Shown here piece by piece: positions 16,646 through 25,871 of a stretch of 64,000 bases of DNA. The notes under the pieces are model-generated. The model saw nothing but the letters and a program-made list of their open reading frames with translations. It ran no database searches and was not told the origin of the DNA. The first letter of the stretch is position 1; every line of letters starts with the position of its first letter. A program made the position numbers and the translations under genes. Source of the stretch: Muribaculaceae bacterium (GTDB lineage Bacteria; Bacteroidota; Bacteroidia; Bacteroidales; Muribaculaceae); the NCBI GenBank assembly GCA_016290325.1, contig JAEETL010000009.1, positions 1 to 64,000 on the forward strand, written 5' to 3'.

Positions 16646-17791
16646 TTAAGACATCCGGGTCTTGTAGTCAAGGTAATCAAATTCCCTGAGTACTTCCACG
16701 CTTCCGTCAAGCCGTTTAAACAGGATGGACGGGTGCTGCACGCCGTTAAACATATTGGTCTTGACGGTGGTGTAGTGGTTCATGTCCTCAAAGGTGATGC
16801 GGTCGCCTATCTTGAGCGGTTTCTCGAAACTCCAGTCGCCCACATAGTCTCCGCTCAGGCATGAATTGCCGCCCATGCGGTAAGTGGGTTTCGACGGGTC
16901 CACCTCGTCGAGGGCTTGGGTGATTTTGGGCTTATAGGGCATCTCCAGGCAGTCGGGCATGTGGCAGGCAAACGACACATCCACAATGGCCGTGTTGATG
17001 CCGCTGTTACTTACCACATCGACCACGGTTGCCTCGAGGTCTCCAGTCTGCCAGCACCAAGCGCTACCGGGTTCAAGAATGATATCCAGGTTGGGATAGG
17101 CCCCTTGGAAGGCTCCCAGCACCTGCTCCAAATGCCTGATGTTGTAACCCTCACGGGTCATGAGGTGGCCGCCACCCATGTTGAGCCACTTGAGACGGGG
17201 CAGGTATTTTCCGAATTGCTGCTTTAACGCTAACAGCACTTTTTCCAGGTCAAAACTTGTGCTCTCGCACAGGGCGTGGAAGTGGAAGCCCTCAATCCCC
17301 TCGGGCAACTCGTCGAGGTCACTCGCCAGCACGCCAAATCGTGAGCCGGGGCAGCAGGGATTGTAGATATCAGTCTCTATGACCGAGCACATGGGGTTCA
17401 CGCGCAGGCCGCAACTCACCTGCTCACCAGGCCAGTCGGCGTTGTGGGCCTTGACCTTGTCGGCAAATCGCAGGTACTGCTCTACCGAGTTGAACGTGAT
17501 GTGAGAGCTGCCGGCAATGTAGGCGTTGATGGTATCATCGGTATAGGCGGGACAATAGGTGTGAGCACGGCATTTCAGTTCATCGTTAGCGAGCAGCATC
17601 TCGTTCACCGAGCTGGCGGTGGAGACGATGCCATAGTCCCTGAACACGTCAAATGTGCGCCACAGCGCGTTGGCCTTGAACGCCATGATGATTTCCACGC
17701 CAGTGCGCTGGGCAGCGCCAGTTATCAACTCGATGTTGCGGCGCAACTTCTCCTCATACACGATGTAATATGGTGTCTTGTAGTCGGTCAT
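16646..17791 (-). CDS. nspC: Carboxynorspermidine/carboxyspermidine decarboxylase
   Basis: A 381-residue PLP-dependent fold-III decarboxylase making (nor)spermidine in the alternative polyamine pathway that is common in gut Bacteroidetes. The PLP lysine is in MAFKANALW (Lys 39). Also visible are the ASSVNEM, GLRVNPMCS, SRFGV, HFHALCES and ILEPGSAWCWQTG blocks and the C-terminal GNSCLSGDYVGDW motif carrying the active-site Cys. It is the last gene of the leftward HsdR-N-like/pcrA/nspC operon and starts 5 bases after the pcrA stop. Its usual partner, carboxyspermidine dehydrogenase, is not in the window. Confidence 0.95.
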   Translation of the reverse strand: MTDYKTPYYIVYEEKLRRNIELITGAAQRTGVEIIMAFKANALWRTFDVFRDYGIVSTASSVNEMLLANDELKCRAHTYCPAYTDDTINAYIAGSSHITFNSVEQYLRFADKVKAHNADWPGEQVSCGLRVNPMCSVIETDIYNPCCPGSRFGVLASDLDELPEGIEGFHFHALCESTSFDLEKVLLALKQQFGKYLPRLKWLNMGGGHLMTREGYNIRHLEQVLGAFQGAYPNLDIILEPGSAWCWQTGDLEATVVDVVSNSGINTAIVDVSFACHMPDCLEMPYKPKITQALDEVDPSKPTYRMGGNSCLSGDYVGDWSFEKPLKIGDRITFEDMNHYTTVKTNMFNGVQHPSILFKRLDGSVEVLREFDYLDYKTRMS

Positions 17792-17796
17792 GATGA

Positions 17797-20172
17797 TTAC
17801 AATATTTCAAATTTAGCGAATTTCAATAGCAGTTTGCGGGTCTGCCCGTCGGCGAATGTCACATCAATCTTGGCATCGCTGCCGCTGGTGTCAATGTTTG
17901 TCACTGTACCGCGTCCAAACCTCTGATGCAGAATCTGGCTCCCCTCTTTTAACTCATCGGCAGTATGAATGGAAAAATTACCGTTGGCAGGAGCTGGTGG
18001 AGGAGTGCTGATCCTGGAAGCAGGAGGTGTTGTCCGTGATGTCCGGGTTGTCTTAATCTCATCTTGTTGACGAGTGGGCTTGTCAGGTAGGGGTGCGGTT
18101 CCAGAATAACGGGACCTTGACTCGGTGTATCGTGCAGGCCGTGACGGTGCAGGAGATGAATTGGTGCTGCCTATCATCAGATACTCGGGTGCGATGTCCC
18201 GCAAGAAGCGGCTGATGACGCAACTCTTAGTTTGCCCGTTGTGATAACGTGATGTGGCATAGGTGATTACGCAGTTTACCTCGGCGCGCGTGATGGCGAC
18301 ATATAGTAAGCGGCGTTCCTCTTCAATCTGGTACAGTGAGCCGGCACTCATGGCACTTGGGAACAGGTCTTCCTCGACGCCCACGATGATGACGTTCCTG
18401 AACTCAAGTCCCTTAGCAGCATGGACGGTCATCAAGGTCACTTTTTCCCCATCGGGGTCGTTCATGTCCTGATCGGTGAGTAGAGAGGTCTCGGCTAGGA
18501 AGTCACCGATTTGGCACCGCTCGTCACCGCCTTCCTCTTTGCCTTGCTGAAAGTCATTGACAGCGTTAATCAACTCGTCTAGGTTCTCTATGCGACTGAT
18601 GTTCTCTGGCGTGTTATCGCCCATGAGCACGCTCTTAATTTTGGTGCGCCTCACGGTTTCTTGGGCCACGTTCAATGCGTCACCACCGTTCACGTTCAGT
18701 TCAATCAGCTCCTTAATCAGGTTGGCGAAATCAGTAAGTTTTGACAAGGTGCCTCGATTGGCGTTTAGTCCGAATTGTTCAGGATTATTGATGACCTGCC
18801 ACATGCTCACACCGTTCTCGGTAGCGCAATGGGTAATCTTCCCCACGGTGGTATCACCAATCCCCCTGCTGGGGTAATTGATGACACGCCTTAACGCCTC
18901 GTCGTCATCGGGGTTGATGATGAGCCTGAAATAGCAGATGGCATCTTTTACTTCCTTGCGTTGGTAGAACGACAGTCCGCCATAGATGCGGTATGGGATT
19001 GCGCTTCGCATGTTGCCGTGTTTGTCTCGGCGCCCGCCGTTGCTCAGGGCTTCCTCCAGCAAGCGCGATTGGGCATTGGTGCGGTATAGCACGGCGTAGT
19101 CCTCATAACTGTCGCCCTGGCGGGCTTTTAACGCTGCAATCTGGTTAGCGACGACGTAGGCTTCCTCATAGTCGCTGTAGCATTGGATGACAGGAATGCG
19201 GTCGCCCACCTGATTCTTGCTGAACAAGTGTTTGGCAATCTGTCCCTTGTTTTTCTCGATGAGGCTGTTGGCGGCATCGGTGATGGTTTGGGTAGAGCGG
19301 TAGTTGCGCTCCAGCTTGAACGTTTTGATGCCAGGGTAAAACTTGTTCAACCTCAATATGTTATCAATATTGGCGCCACGGAAACTATAGATACTCTGGG
19401 CATCATCGCCTACAACACACAGGCGGTTATGCTTGCGGCTTAGCTGATGCACGATGAGATGCTGAGAGAAGTTGGTGTCCTGATACTCGTCAACAAGGAT
19501 ATAGCGGAAAAATTCCTGGTACTGCTCGAGTACATCAGGATGATCTCGCAGCATCAGGTTGGTGTTGAACAACAGGTCATCAAAGTCCATCGCCCTGGCG
19601 ATGCGGCAACGCTTCCAATAGGCCCTGTAGATGTTCACAATCTCGGGACGCATGGCATCGCGGTCGGCATCAATCAGGTTCTGGTTTCGCGCATAATCAT
19701 CGGGCGCGATTAAGGCATTTTTGGCATTGCTGATGATGGTTTGTATCAACGCGGGTTTATATACCTTATCATCCAGTCCCATGTCCTTGATGATGAGCTT
19801 GATGAGGGAGCGTGAATCGCTCTGGTCATAGATGGTGAAATCTGGCTTGAACCCAATGACTTCGGCGTTGCGGCGCAGCAGGCGAGAGAAAATGGAGTGG
19901 AACGTGCCCATCCACAGTTGGGCAGCGACATCGGGACCGGCAAGCGGCTCGATGCGTTCCCGCATCTCGCGAGCAGCCTTGTTGGTAAACGTCAGTGCCA
20001 TGATGCGCCACGGTTCATAGCCCAAATGGAGCAGGTGCACGATCTTATAGGTCAGTACACGGGTCTTGCCCGACCCTGCGCCGGCAATCACCAACTGCGG
20101 CCCGTCGCAATACTCGACTGCGGCCCGCTGTTGTTCGTTCAGTTTCTCCAGGTATTTCTCGTCGTCGTTCAT
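17797..20172 (-). CDS. pcrA: ATP-dependent DNA helicase, UvrD/PcrA type
   Basis: A 791-residue superfamily 1A helicase acting in repair and replication-fork maintenance. The helicase motifs are in order: LNEQQRAAV (Q motif), AGAGSGKT (Walker A, 30-37), FTNKAAREMRER (Ia), DEYQDTN (Walker B), GDDAQSIYSFRGA (III), LERNYRST (IV), MTVHAAKGLEF (V), LLYVAITRAE (VI). The C-terminal tail, after a Ser/Pro/Arg-rich linker, has HQRFGRGTVTNID, a Tudor-like fold typical of PcrA. ATG at 20172; upstream extension would overlap the preceding gene by about 55 bases. Confidence 0.96.
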   Translation of the reverse strand: MNDDEKYLEKLNEQQRAAVEYCDGPQLVIAGAGSGKTRVLTYKIVHLLHLGYEPWRIMALTFTNKAAREMRERIEPLAGPDVAAQLWMGTFHSIFSRLLRRNAEVIGFKPDFTIYDQSDSRSLIKLIIKDMGLDDKVYKPALIQTIISNAKNALIAPDDYARNQNLIDADRDAMRPEIVNIYRAYWKRCRIARAMDFDDLLFNTNLMLRDHPDVLEQYQEFFRYILVDEYQDTNFSQHLIVHQLSRKHNRLCVVGDDAQSIYSFRGANIDNILRLNKFYPGIKTFKLERNYRSTQTITDAANSLIEKNKGQIAKHLFSKNQVGDRIPVIQCYSDYEEAYVVANQIAALKARQGDSYEDYAVLYRTNAQSRLLEEALSNGGRRDKHGNMRSAIPYRIYGGLSFYQRKEVKDAICYFRLIINPDDDEALRRVINYPSRGIGDTTVGKITHCATENGVSMWQVINNPEQFGLNANRGTLSKLTDFANLIKELIELNVNGGDALNVAQETVRRTKIKSVLMGDNTPENISRIENLDELINAVNDFQQGKEEGGDERCQIGDFLAETSLLTDQDMNDPDGEKVTLMTVHAAKGLEFRNVIIVGVEEDLFPSAMSAGSLYQIEEERRLLYVAITRAEVNCVITYATSRYHNGQTKSCVISRFLRDIAPEYLMIGSTNSSPAPSRPARYTESRSRYSGTAPLPDKPTRQQDEIKTTRTSRTTPPASRISTPPPAPANGNFSIHTADELKEGSQILHQRFGRGTVTNIDTSGSDAKIDVTFADGQTRKLLLKFAKFEIL

Positions 20173-20182
20173 CTTGATGATT

Positions 20183-20635
20183 CTATAAATCGTTGTAGCA
20201 GGGCACCTCCTCCAGGAACTGGTAGCTGTTTTTCTCATAGTCGATGCGGCAGCAATAGTGCTCGAGACCGTTGCTCACGATCAGGTATCGGGCCTTGAGC
20301 ACCATGTTGTATCGCACGATTTGGTCAAACGTCTTTTGCGAGATGGTGATGCTCGGAGCCTTGTATTCCACGATGACCAACGGCTCTCCCATGCGGTCGG
20401 CGACCACGGTGTCGCAGCGCCGTGCGATTCCGTTCTGTGTGAGCGACACCTCATTGCCCATCAATGCAGCCGGGAACCCTTTATCGGCGATGAGCCACTC
20501 CACAAAATGCTGTCTCACCCATTCCTCGGGTGTGAGCGCGACCCAGCGGTCCCGCAACCGGTCATGGATGGTCCATGAGCCGCCCTCGGTCTTCTTTACC
20601 TTAAAGTCATATTCGGGTAAATTCAGTTCCACCAT
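20183..20635 (-). CDS. Type I restriction HsdR N-terminal-like domain protein
   Basis: A 150-residue stand-alone nuclease-like domain resembling the N-terminal part of HsdR. It contains EEWVRQHFVEWLI, RRCDTVVADRMGEPLVIVEYKAP (the D...ExK core of a PD-(D/E)xK nuclease) and FDQIVRYNMVLKARYLIVSNG. No helicase, HsdM or HsdS gene is nearby, so it is not a restriction system here. Such solo proteins are widespread in Bacteroidetes beside DNA-maintenance genes, from memory. The 10-base gap to pcrA suggests co-transcription and a DNA-repair setting. The ATG at 20635 precedes MVELNLPEYDFK. Confidence 0.85.
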   Translation of the reverse strand: MVELNLPEYDFKVKKTEGGSWTIHDRLRDRWVALTPEEWVRQHFVEWLIADKGFPAALMGNEVSLTQNGIARRCDTVVADRMGEPLVIVEYKAPSITISQKTFDQIVRYNMVLKARYLIVSNGLEHYCCRIDYEKNSYQFLEEVPCYNDL

Positions 20636-20656
20636 CGCTATCTCAAATTCTATCCA

Positions 20657-20664
20657 CAAAGATA
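20657..20664 (-). promoter_or_regulatory. -7 box of the HsdR-N/pcrA/nspC operon
   Basis: TATCTTTG on the minus strand, 21 bases before the first ATG of the operon. No good -33 TTTG at the standard distance. Confidence 0.5.
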
Positions 20665-20697
20665 CAACATTTCTCTTATTTATCCCGAGAAAAACAC

Positions 20698-20705
20698 TAC
20701 CTTTG
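20698..20705 (+). promoter_or_regulatory. -7 box of the dockerin-like secreted gene
   Basis: TACCTTTG lies 21 bases before the ATG at 20727, in the short divergent region shared with the pcrA operon. The -33 element is unclear. Confidence 0.5.
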
Positions 20706-20726
20706 CAAAAAAACATTTCAACAACA

Positions 20727-21470
20727 ATGAAAAAATCGATTATCCTAACCTTATCACTATTGTTGACCTTGACCATCAATGGCTATGCACAACAAACTGG
20801 TGACGTGAATGGCGACCATGAAATCAACATTGCCGACATCAACGCTGTCATCGACATCATCCTGGGCGGTTCTGAAGAGGGCGACTGGGTTGACTTAGGG
20901 TTGCCCAGCGGCACACTCTGGGCGACGCGCAACATCGGCGCCAGCAGCCCCGAGGAGTACGGCGACTACTTCGCTTGGGGCGAGACGGAGCCCAAGGATT
21001 CCTACGATTTGTACACTTACAAGTGGTGGGAATCTTGGACTGAATCCGGCCGCACTTACTGGGGCTACACGAAATACTGCTATGGCAGTGATGCCTACAT
21101 GGGCATAGTTGACGACAGAACCGAGTTGGACCCCGAAGACGATGCCGCCACGGTCAACTGGGGTTCGGACGCACGTATGCCGTCGTATGAGCAACTTCAG
21201 GAACTGATTAGTTCTTGCACAAGGCAATGGACTCAGAGGAATGGCGTGAATGGCAATTTGATAATCGGCCCGAACGGTAACACTATCTTCTTGCCCGCCG
21301 CGGGTGTACGTTATCTCGAAATGCTCGACCTCGCGGGTTCGAGCGGCTTGTATTGGTCGCGCACGGTCGCCGGCGCCGTTGGCGCCTACTACTTGCGAGG
21401 CTCTTCAGTGTTCACCGACGGACGTTACTACGGGTTTACCGTCCGCGCTGTGCGCGTCCCGCAGGATTAG
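20727..21470 (+). CDS. Secreted protein, N-terminal half-dockerin plus FISUMP-like domain
   Basis: A 247-residue exported protein with signal peptide MKKSIILTLSLLLTLTINGYAQ. A single dockerin-like repeat follows immediately (GDVNGDHEINIADINAVIDIIL, Ca-binding Asp/Asn pattern), about residues 25-46. The rest (WVDLGLPSGTLWATRNIGA, YFAWGETEPK, then WGSDARMPSYEQLQEL, ending VRAVRVPQD) resembles the Fibrobacter-type 'major paralogous' (FISUMP/DUF1566-like) domain seen in many Bacteroidales surface proteins. Dockerin-like modules in this window are otherwise C-terminal, so the N-terminal position is unusual. The ATG at 20727 was chosen because it opens the signal peptide right after the promoter. 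Function unknown. Confidence 0.8.
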   Translation: MKKSIILTLSLLLTLTINGYAQQTGDVNGDHEINIADINAVIDIILGGSEEGDWVDLGLPSGTLWATRNIGASSPEEYGDYFAWGETEPKDSYDLYTYKWWESWTESGRTYWGYTKYCYGSDAYMGIVDDRTELDPEDDAATVNWGSDARMPSYEQLQELISSCTRQWTQRNGVNGNLIIGPNGNTIFLPAAGVRYLEMLDLAGSSGLYWSRTVAGAVGAYYLRGSSVFTDGRYYGFTVRAVRVPQD

Positions 21471-21581
21471 CACCTTCTCCCTGGAAGAAAGTAATTCGTA
21501 TTGCGCCGCTTTCTCCTCAAGATGTCGATGGTTGCATGAGAAAATGATGTAAATTTGTGGTTAAAAAATTAAGTGATAGCT

Positions 21582-22997
21582 ATGAAACAGAAGATTTTGA
21601 TAATCGCCGCGCTGCTTGTATCGATGGTGGCTGTGGCCCAGTCATTTGATGAGTGCTTTAACGACAGCACCCTGCGCCTCGACTATGTTTTTACCGGTAA
21701 TAACCACGACCAGCAGATTTTCTTCGAGAAAGCCTGTGTCACCCCGCGTTGGGCAGGCCGTAAGGGCCGTCTTGCCGATGTCCCCCTCAAGGGCAACGGC
21801 CAGTTAACCGTTAAGGATCACGAGACGGGGCAGACGCTCTATGTCCACACATTCTCTACGCTTTTCCAAGAGTGGCAGGCTACCGAGGAGGCCACTCAGG
21901 TCAACCGCGCCTTCGAGACCAGCTATAACGTGCCGATGCCTAAGCGCTCCGTTGACATTACCGTGACTTTGACCGACTTCCACGGCAAGGTGGTCGCCTC
22001 GATGACCCATAAGGTTGATCCCACCGACATCCTCATCCGCCGCATGGGTCCCAATGGCGTGCCCTTCCATTACGTTTGGAAAGGCCAGACCGTAGAGACG
22101 CAAAATCTTGCGTCTCCCGACCAACCTGGTCAGCGCAATTACACGCCTAGCGAAGGCCCCATTGGCGGTGAGCCCGACATCACGTCCTGCATTGATTTGG
22201 CCATTGTTGCTGAGGGCTACACCCATGCTCAGATGGGCAAGTTCTATAACGACTGCCAGCGTGCCGTCGATGCCCTGTTTACCCGTGAGCCGTTCAAGTC
22301 GCTCAAGAACCGTTTCAATGTAGTTGCTGTTGCTGCCGAGTCGCTCGAAGGAGGTCCCAGCGTGCCCCACTTGGGCCGTTGGCGCAATACGGCCGTGAGC
22401 ACCAACTATGACACTTTCTACAGCGACCGTTACCTCACCACGCGTGACATCCACCACCTCTACGACGTGTTGTCGTGTGTGCCCTTTGAGCATATCATCG
22501 TGCTGGTCAATAGCGACACCTATGGCGGCGGTGGCATTTATAACCAGGTAATGGTCACTACGAGCGATCATCCCACCTTTGCCCAAGTACTTGTTCACGA
22601 GTTCGGACACTCCTATGCTGGACTGGGCGATGAGTATTTCTATGACGATGCCTACGAGTCGATGTATCCCGCCGATACCGAGCCTTGGGAGCCAAACCTG
22701 ACCACTCTTGTGGACTTCAACAGCAAGTGGGCCGATATGCTTCCCAAGGGAACCGCTATCCCCACGCCTCCCGATCCCAAGGTTCCCAATTACCGCAAGA
22801 TCGCCAACGACAAGGAGCGCCGCCTGCTCAATGCCGCCACCCAGCGTGTCGGTGTTTTTGAGGGTGGGGGGTACCAGTCCAAGGGTGTTTACCGCCCCGC
22901 CCAGGAGTGCCGCATGAAAATCAACGAAGTCGAGGATTTCTGTCCCGTCTGCTCCCGAGCCATCCAGCGCATTACCGACTTCTACACCGCCCAATAA
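21582..22997 (+). CDS. M64-family (IgA peptidase-like) metalloprotease
   Basis: A 471-residue exported zinc peptidase. Signal peptide to about VAVAQ. An N-terminal beta domain (M64 N-terminal) follows. The catalytic domain starts around DLAIVAEGYTHAQM and contains the zinc motif HEFGHSYAGLGDEY, that is HExxHxxxGxxDE. Near the C-terminus are YRPAQECRM and FCPVCSRAI, typical of the family. The family is named for a Clostridium ramosum IgA protease, but the Bacteroidales substrate is unknown. The ATG at 21582 is used over an in-frame GTG at 21573. No terminator after the stop; holA starts 70 bases on. Confidence 0.93.
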   Translation: MKQKILIIAALLVSMVAVAQSFDECFNDSTLRLDYVFTGNNHDQQIFFEKACVTPRWAGRKGRLADVPLKGNGQLTVKDHETGQTLYVHTFSTLFQEWQATEEATQVNRAFETSYNVPMPKRSVDITVTLTDFHGKVVASMTHKVDPTDILIRRMGPNGVPFHYVWKGQTVETQNLASPDQPGQRNYTPSEGPIGGEPDITSCIDLAIVAEGYTHAQMGKFYNDCQRAVDALFTREPFKSLKNRFNVVAVAAESLEGGPSVPHLGRWRNTAVSTNYDTFYSDRYLTTRDIHHLYDVLSCVPFEHIIVLVNSDTYGGGGIYNQVMVTTSDHPTFAQVLVHEFGHSYAGLGDEYFYDDAYESMYPADTEPWEPNLTTLVDFNSKWADMLPKGTAIPTPPDPKVPNYRKIANDKERRLLNAATQRVGVFEGGGYQSKGVYRPAQECRMKINEVEDFCPVCSRAIQRITDFYTAQ

Positions 22998-23036
22998 TCT
23001 GTTGGCCACAAAGTGCTGATAACAGAAATTTTATAC

Positions 23037-23044
23037 TATCTTTG
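23037..23044 (+). promoter_or_regulatory. -7 box upstream of holA
   Basis: TATCTTTG, 23 bases before the holA ATG; -33 not convincing at the usual spacing. Confidence 0.5.
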
Positions 23045-23067
23045 CGAGAGAAAACAAATAGAGGACG

Positions 23068-24114
23068 ATGGCAGTTAAACGTGAAACGGTGACTTTTACC
23101 GCCTTGAACAAGGAAATCAAGGATGGTAAGTTCAAGAATATCTATGTGTTGCAGGGCGAGGAACCTTACTATATCGACCGCCTGCAGCAGCTCATCATCG
23201 ACACGGCGTTGACCGAGGATCAGCGAGACTTTAACCTGTCGCTGTTCTATGGTAACACGGCTAACGTGCGCGAGGTCATCAGCGAGTGCTGCCAGTATCC
23301 GGCCTTCTCCCAGTATAAGGTTGTGGTAGTGCGTGAAGCCCAACTCATCCCTAAGCAACCAGGCCACAAGAATGACCTTGACCTGTTTGCATCCTATGCT
23401 GAAAAGCCTCAACCCTCAACTATCCTAGTGATTTGCTACAAGGAAACGCCATTCAAGAGCAAGCCCTTCCTTGACGCCCTCAAGGCCAACAAAAGTGGGG
23501 TGGTGTTTGAATCCAAAAAGGTGCGTGAGGGTCGCGACCTGAATGCCCTCATTGTCAACTATGCCCTGTCGCTGGACTGCAACATCGATTTCAAGGCCAC
23601 TAGCATGCTTGCCGACCATATTGGCACCGACATCGCCCGCTTGTTCAGTGAGTTGGACAAATTGGCCATGCTGGCCGATGACAAGAACATCACGCCCCAG
23701 CTCATCGAGATGAACATTGGCATCAGCAAGGACTTCAATAACTTTGAACTTGAGGATGCGTTGGCGCGCCGTGATGCAGCCAAGGCATTTCGCATTGTGG
23801 ACTACTATGAGCACAATCCCAAGAACAACCCGTTAATGATTTGCGTGGCGATGCTGTTCTCGTTCTTCTCGAGCGTGCTGCTCGCGGCCACCGCCCGCGA
23901 CAAGTCGCCTGAGGGTATCATGGAAGTCGTGGGTGCCCGCAACTCATGGCGCGTCCGTAAGTTCATCGATGCCACCCGCGTTTATAATACCCGCGCGTTG
24001 GTTAACATCATTGGCTACCTGCGCGAGTGTGATACCCGTAGCAAGGGAATCGGCTCCCGTCAAGACCAATATGCACTGCTCAAGGAACTGGTCTATAAAA
24101 TCCTTCATGCCTGA
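23068..24114 (+). CDS. holA: DNA polymerase III subunit delta
   Basis: A 348-residue clamp-loader delta subunit, which opens the beta clamp during loading. The N-terminal domain has IYVLQGEEPYYIDRLQQLI, the equivalent of the family's 'LxGxExxLI' start. Also visible are FSQYKVVVVREAQ, the middle helical region with DIARLFSELDKLAML, and the C-terminal domain with ALARRDAAKAFRIVDYY and RSKGIGSRQDQYALLKELVYKIL. Length matches E. coli HolA (343). Followed 44 bases later by ettA. Confidence 0.93.
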   Translation: MAVKRETVTFTALNKEIKDGKFKNIYVLQGEEPYYIDRLQQLIIDTALTEDQRDFNLSLFYGNTANVREVISECCQYPAFSQYKVVVVREAQLIPKQPGHKNDLDLFASYAEKPQPSTILVICYKETPFKSKPFLDALKANKSGVVFESKKVREGRDLNALIVNYALSLDCNIDFKATSMLADHIGTDIARLFSELDKLAMLADDKNITPQLIEMNIGISKDFNNFELEDALARRDAAKAFRIVDYYEHNPKNNPLMICVAMLFSFFSSVLLAATARDKSPEGIMEVVGARNSWRVRKFIDATRVYNTRALVNIIGYLRECDTRSKGIGSRQDQYALLKELVYKILHA

Positions 24115-24158
24115 TTTTCCCGGGCTTTTCATTGATTTTAACTCAAAACAACGATAAT

Positions 24159-25853
24159 ATGGCAACAGTTGACGACAAGAAAATCATTTTCTCGATGGTG
24201 GGCGTGAGCAAAACCATCCAGCAGAACCAGAAACAGATTCTCAAGAACATCTACCTCTCGTTCTACTATGGTGCGAAAATCGGCATCATCGGCTTGAACG
24301 GTGCCGGTAAATCGACCTTGATGAAAATCATCGCGGGACTGGAAACTCAGTACCAGGGCCAGGTGGTGTTCGCCCCAGGTTACACTGTGGGTTACCTGCC
24401 CCAGGACCCGCAACTCGACCCGACCAAGACGGTCAAGGAGGTGGTGCAGGAGGGAGTTCAAAACGTGGTGGATACGCTCAAGGAGTTTGAGGAAATCAAC
24501 CTCAAGTTCGGTATGCCCGAGTACTATGAGGACCCTGAGAAGATGGATAAACTGTTTGCCCGTCAAGCCGAATTGCAGGACATCATCGACGCTACCGATG
24601 CTTGGAACCTTGACAGTCGCCTGGAGCGCGCGATGGATGCGTTGCGCTGCCCTGAAGGCGACCAGTTGACCGAGCATTTGAGCGGTGGTGAGCGGCGCCG
24701 TGTGGCATTGTGCCGCCTGTTGCTGCAAAAGCCCGATGTGTTGTTGCTAGACGAGCCCACCAACCACCTCGATGCCGAGTCCATCGACTGGTTGGAGCAG
24801 CACCTGCAGCAATATGAAGGCACGGTTATCGCTGTGACCCACGACCGCTATTTCCTTGACCATGTGGCAGGTTGGATCCTTGAACTCGACCGCGGCGAGG
24901 GTATCCCCTGGAAGGGCAATTACAGCAGTTGGCTGGAACAGAAGACCATGCGCCTCGCTCAGGAGGAAAAGACCGAGAGCAAGCGCCAGAAGACCCTGCA
25001 GCGCGAGCTGGAATGGGTGCGCATGGCTCCCAAAGCCCGTCAGGCAAAGGGCAAGGCCCGCTTGAACAGCTATGATAAACTGTTGAACGAGACCGTCAAG
25101 GAAAAAGAGGAGAAACTCGAGATTTTCATCCCCAATGGTCCTCGTTTGGGCAATAAGGTCATCGAGGCTCAGCATGTGGCAAAGGCCTATGGCGACAAGC
25201 TACTGTTTGACGACTTGAACTTTATGTTACCGCCTAACGGCATCGTGGGCGTCATCGGCCCCAATGGTGCCGGTAAGACGACGCTCTTCCGCTTGATTAT
25301 GGGTCTGGAGAAACCCGATGGAGGCACGTTTGAGGTCGGTGAGACCGTCAAAGCGGTCTATGTGGACCAGCAGCACACAAGTATCGATCCCGAAAAAACC
25401 GTTTATGAAGTCATTTCGGGAGGTGTTGAACTGTTGCGCATGGGTGGACGTGACGTGAATGCCCGCGCTTACCTGTCGCGATTCAACTTCAGTGGCGTGG
25501 ATCAGCAGAAAAAGTGCGGTGTGCTCTCGGGTGGTGAACGTAACCGCCTACAACTAGCGCTGGCGCTGAAAGAGGAAGGCAACGTGCTGTTGCTCGATGA
25601 GCCCACCAACGACATCGATGTGAACACCCTGCGTGCATTGGAGGAAGGTCTTGACGATTTCGCCGGCTGTGCCGTGGTCATCAGCCACGACCGCTGGTTC
25701 CTGGATCGCATCTGTACCCACATCCTGGCCTTCGAGGGCGACAGCAACGTGTTCTTCTTTGAGGGCAGCTACAGTGAGTATGAGGAAAACAAGCTCAAGC
25801 GATTGGGCAAGGAAGAGCCCACCCGCGTGCGTTACCGCAAGTTAGATAATTAA
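24159..25853 (+). CDS. ettA: Energy-dependent translational throttle A, ABC-F
   Basis: A 564-residue cytosolic ABC-F ATPase that binds the ribosomal E site and gates early elongation. There are two tandem ABC domains without membrane segments. The first has GLNGAGKST, LSGGERRRVALCRLLL, LLLDEPTNHLD; the second GPNGAGKTT, LSGGERNRLQLALAL, LLLDEPTNDID. A charged linker with EWVRMAPKARQAKGKARL (the EttA arm and linker signature) lies between. Length and linker match EttA more than Uup or antibiotic-resistance ABC-F proteins. The ATG at 24159 gives the standard N-terminus. Confidence 0.97.
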   Translation: MATVDDKKIIFSMVGVSKTIQQNQKQILKNIYLSFYYGAKIGIIGLNGAGKSTLMKIIAGLETQYQGQVVFAPGYTVGYLPQDPQLDPTKTVKEVVQEGVQNVVDTLKEFEEINLKFGMPEYYEDPEKMDKLFARQAELQDIIDATDAWNLDSRLERAMDALRCPEGDQLTEHLSGGERRRVALCRLLLQKPDVLLLDEPTNHLDAESIDWLEQHLQQYEGTVIAVTHDRYFLDHVAGWILELDRGEGIPWKGNYSSWLEQKTMRLAQEEKTESKRQKTLQRELEWVRMAPKARQAKGKARLNSYDKLLNETVKEKEEKLEIFIPNGPRLGNKVIEAQHVAKAYGDKLLFDDLNFMLPPNGIVGVIGPNGAGKTTLFRLIMGLEKPDGGTFEVGETVKAVYVDQQHTSIDPEKTVYEVISGGVELLRMGGRDVNARAYLSRFNFSGVDQQKKCGVLSGGERNRLQLALALKEEGNVLLLDEPTNDIDVNTLRALEEGLDDFAGCAVVISHDRWFLDRICTHILAFEGDSNVFFFEGSYSEYEENKLKRLGKEEPTRVRYRKLDN

Positions 25854-25871
25854 TCTATAATGGAAATGAAT

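Noticed and set aside
17797-20635. Restriction-modification system suggested by the HsdR-N-like gene
   Set aside because: No methylase or specificity gene is nearby and the protein has only the nuclease-like domain; the helicase is PcrA, not HsdR.
21804-23009. 401-residue minus-strand frame antisense to the M64 peptidase
   Set aside because: The M64 zinc motif and signal peptide lie on the plus strand; the antisense frame has no recognisable domain.
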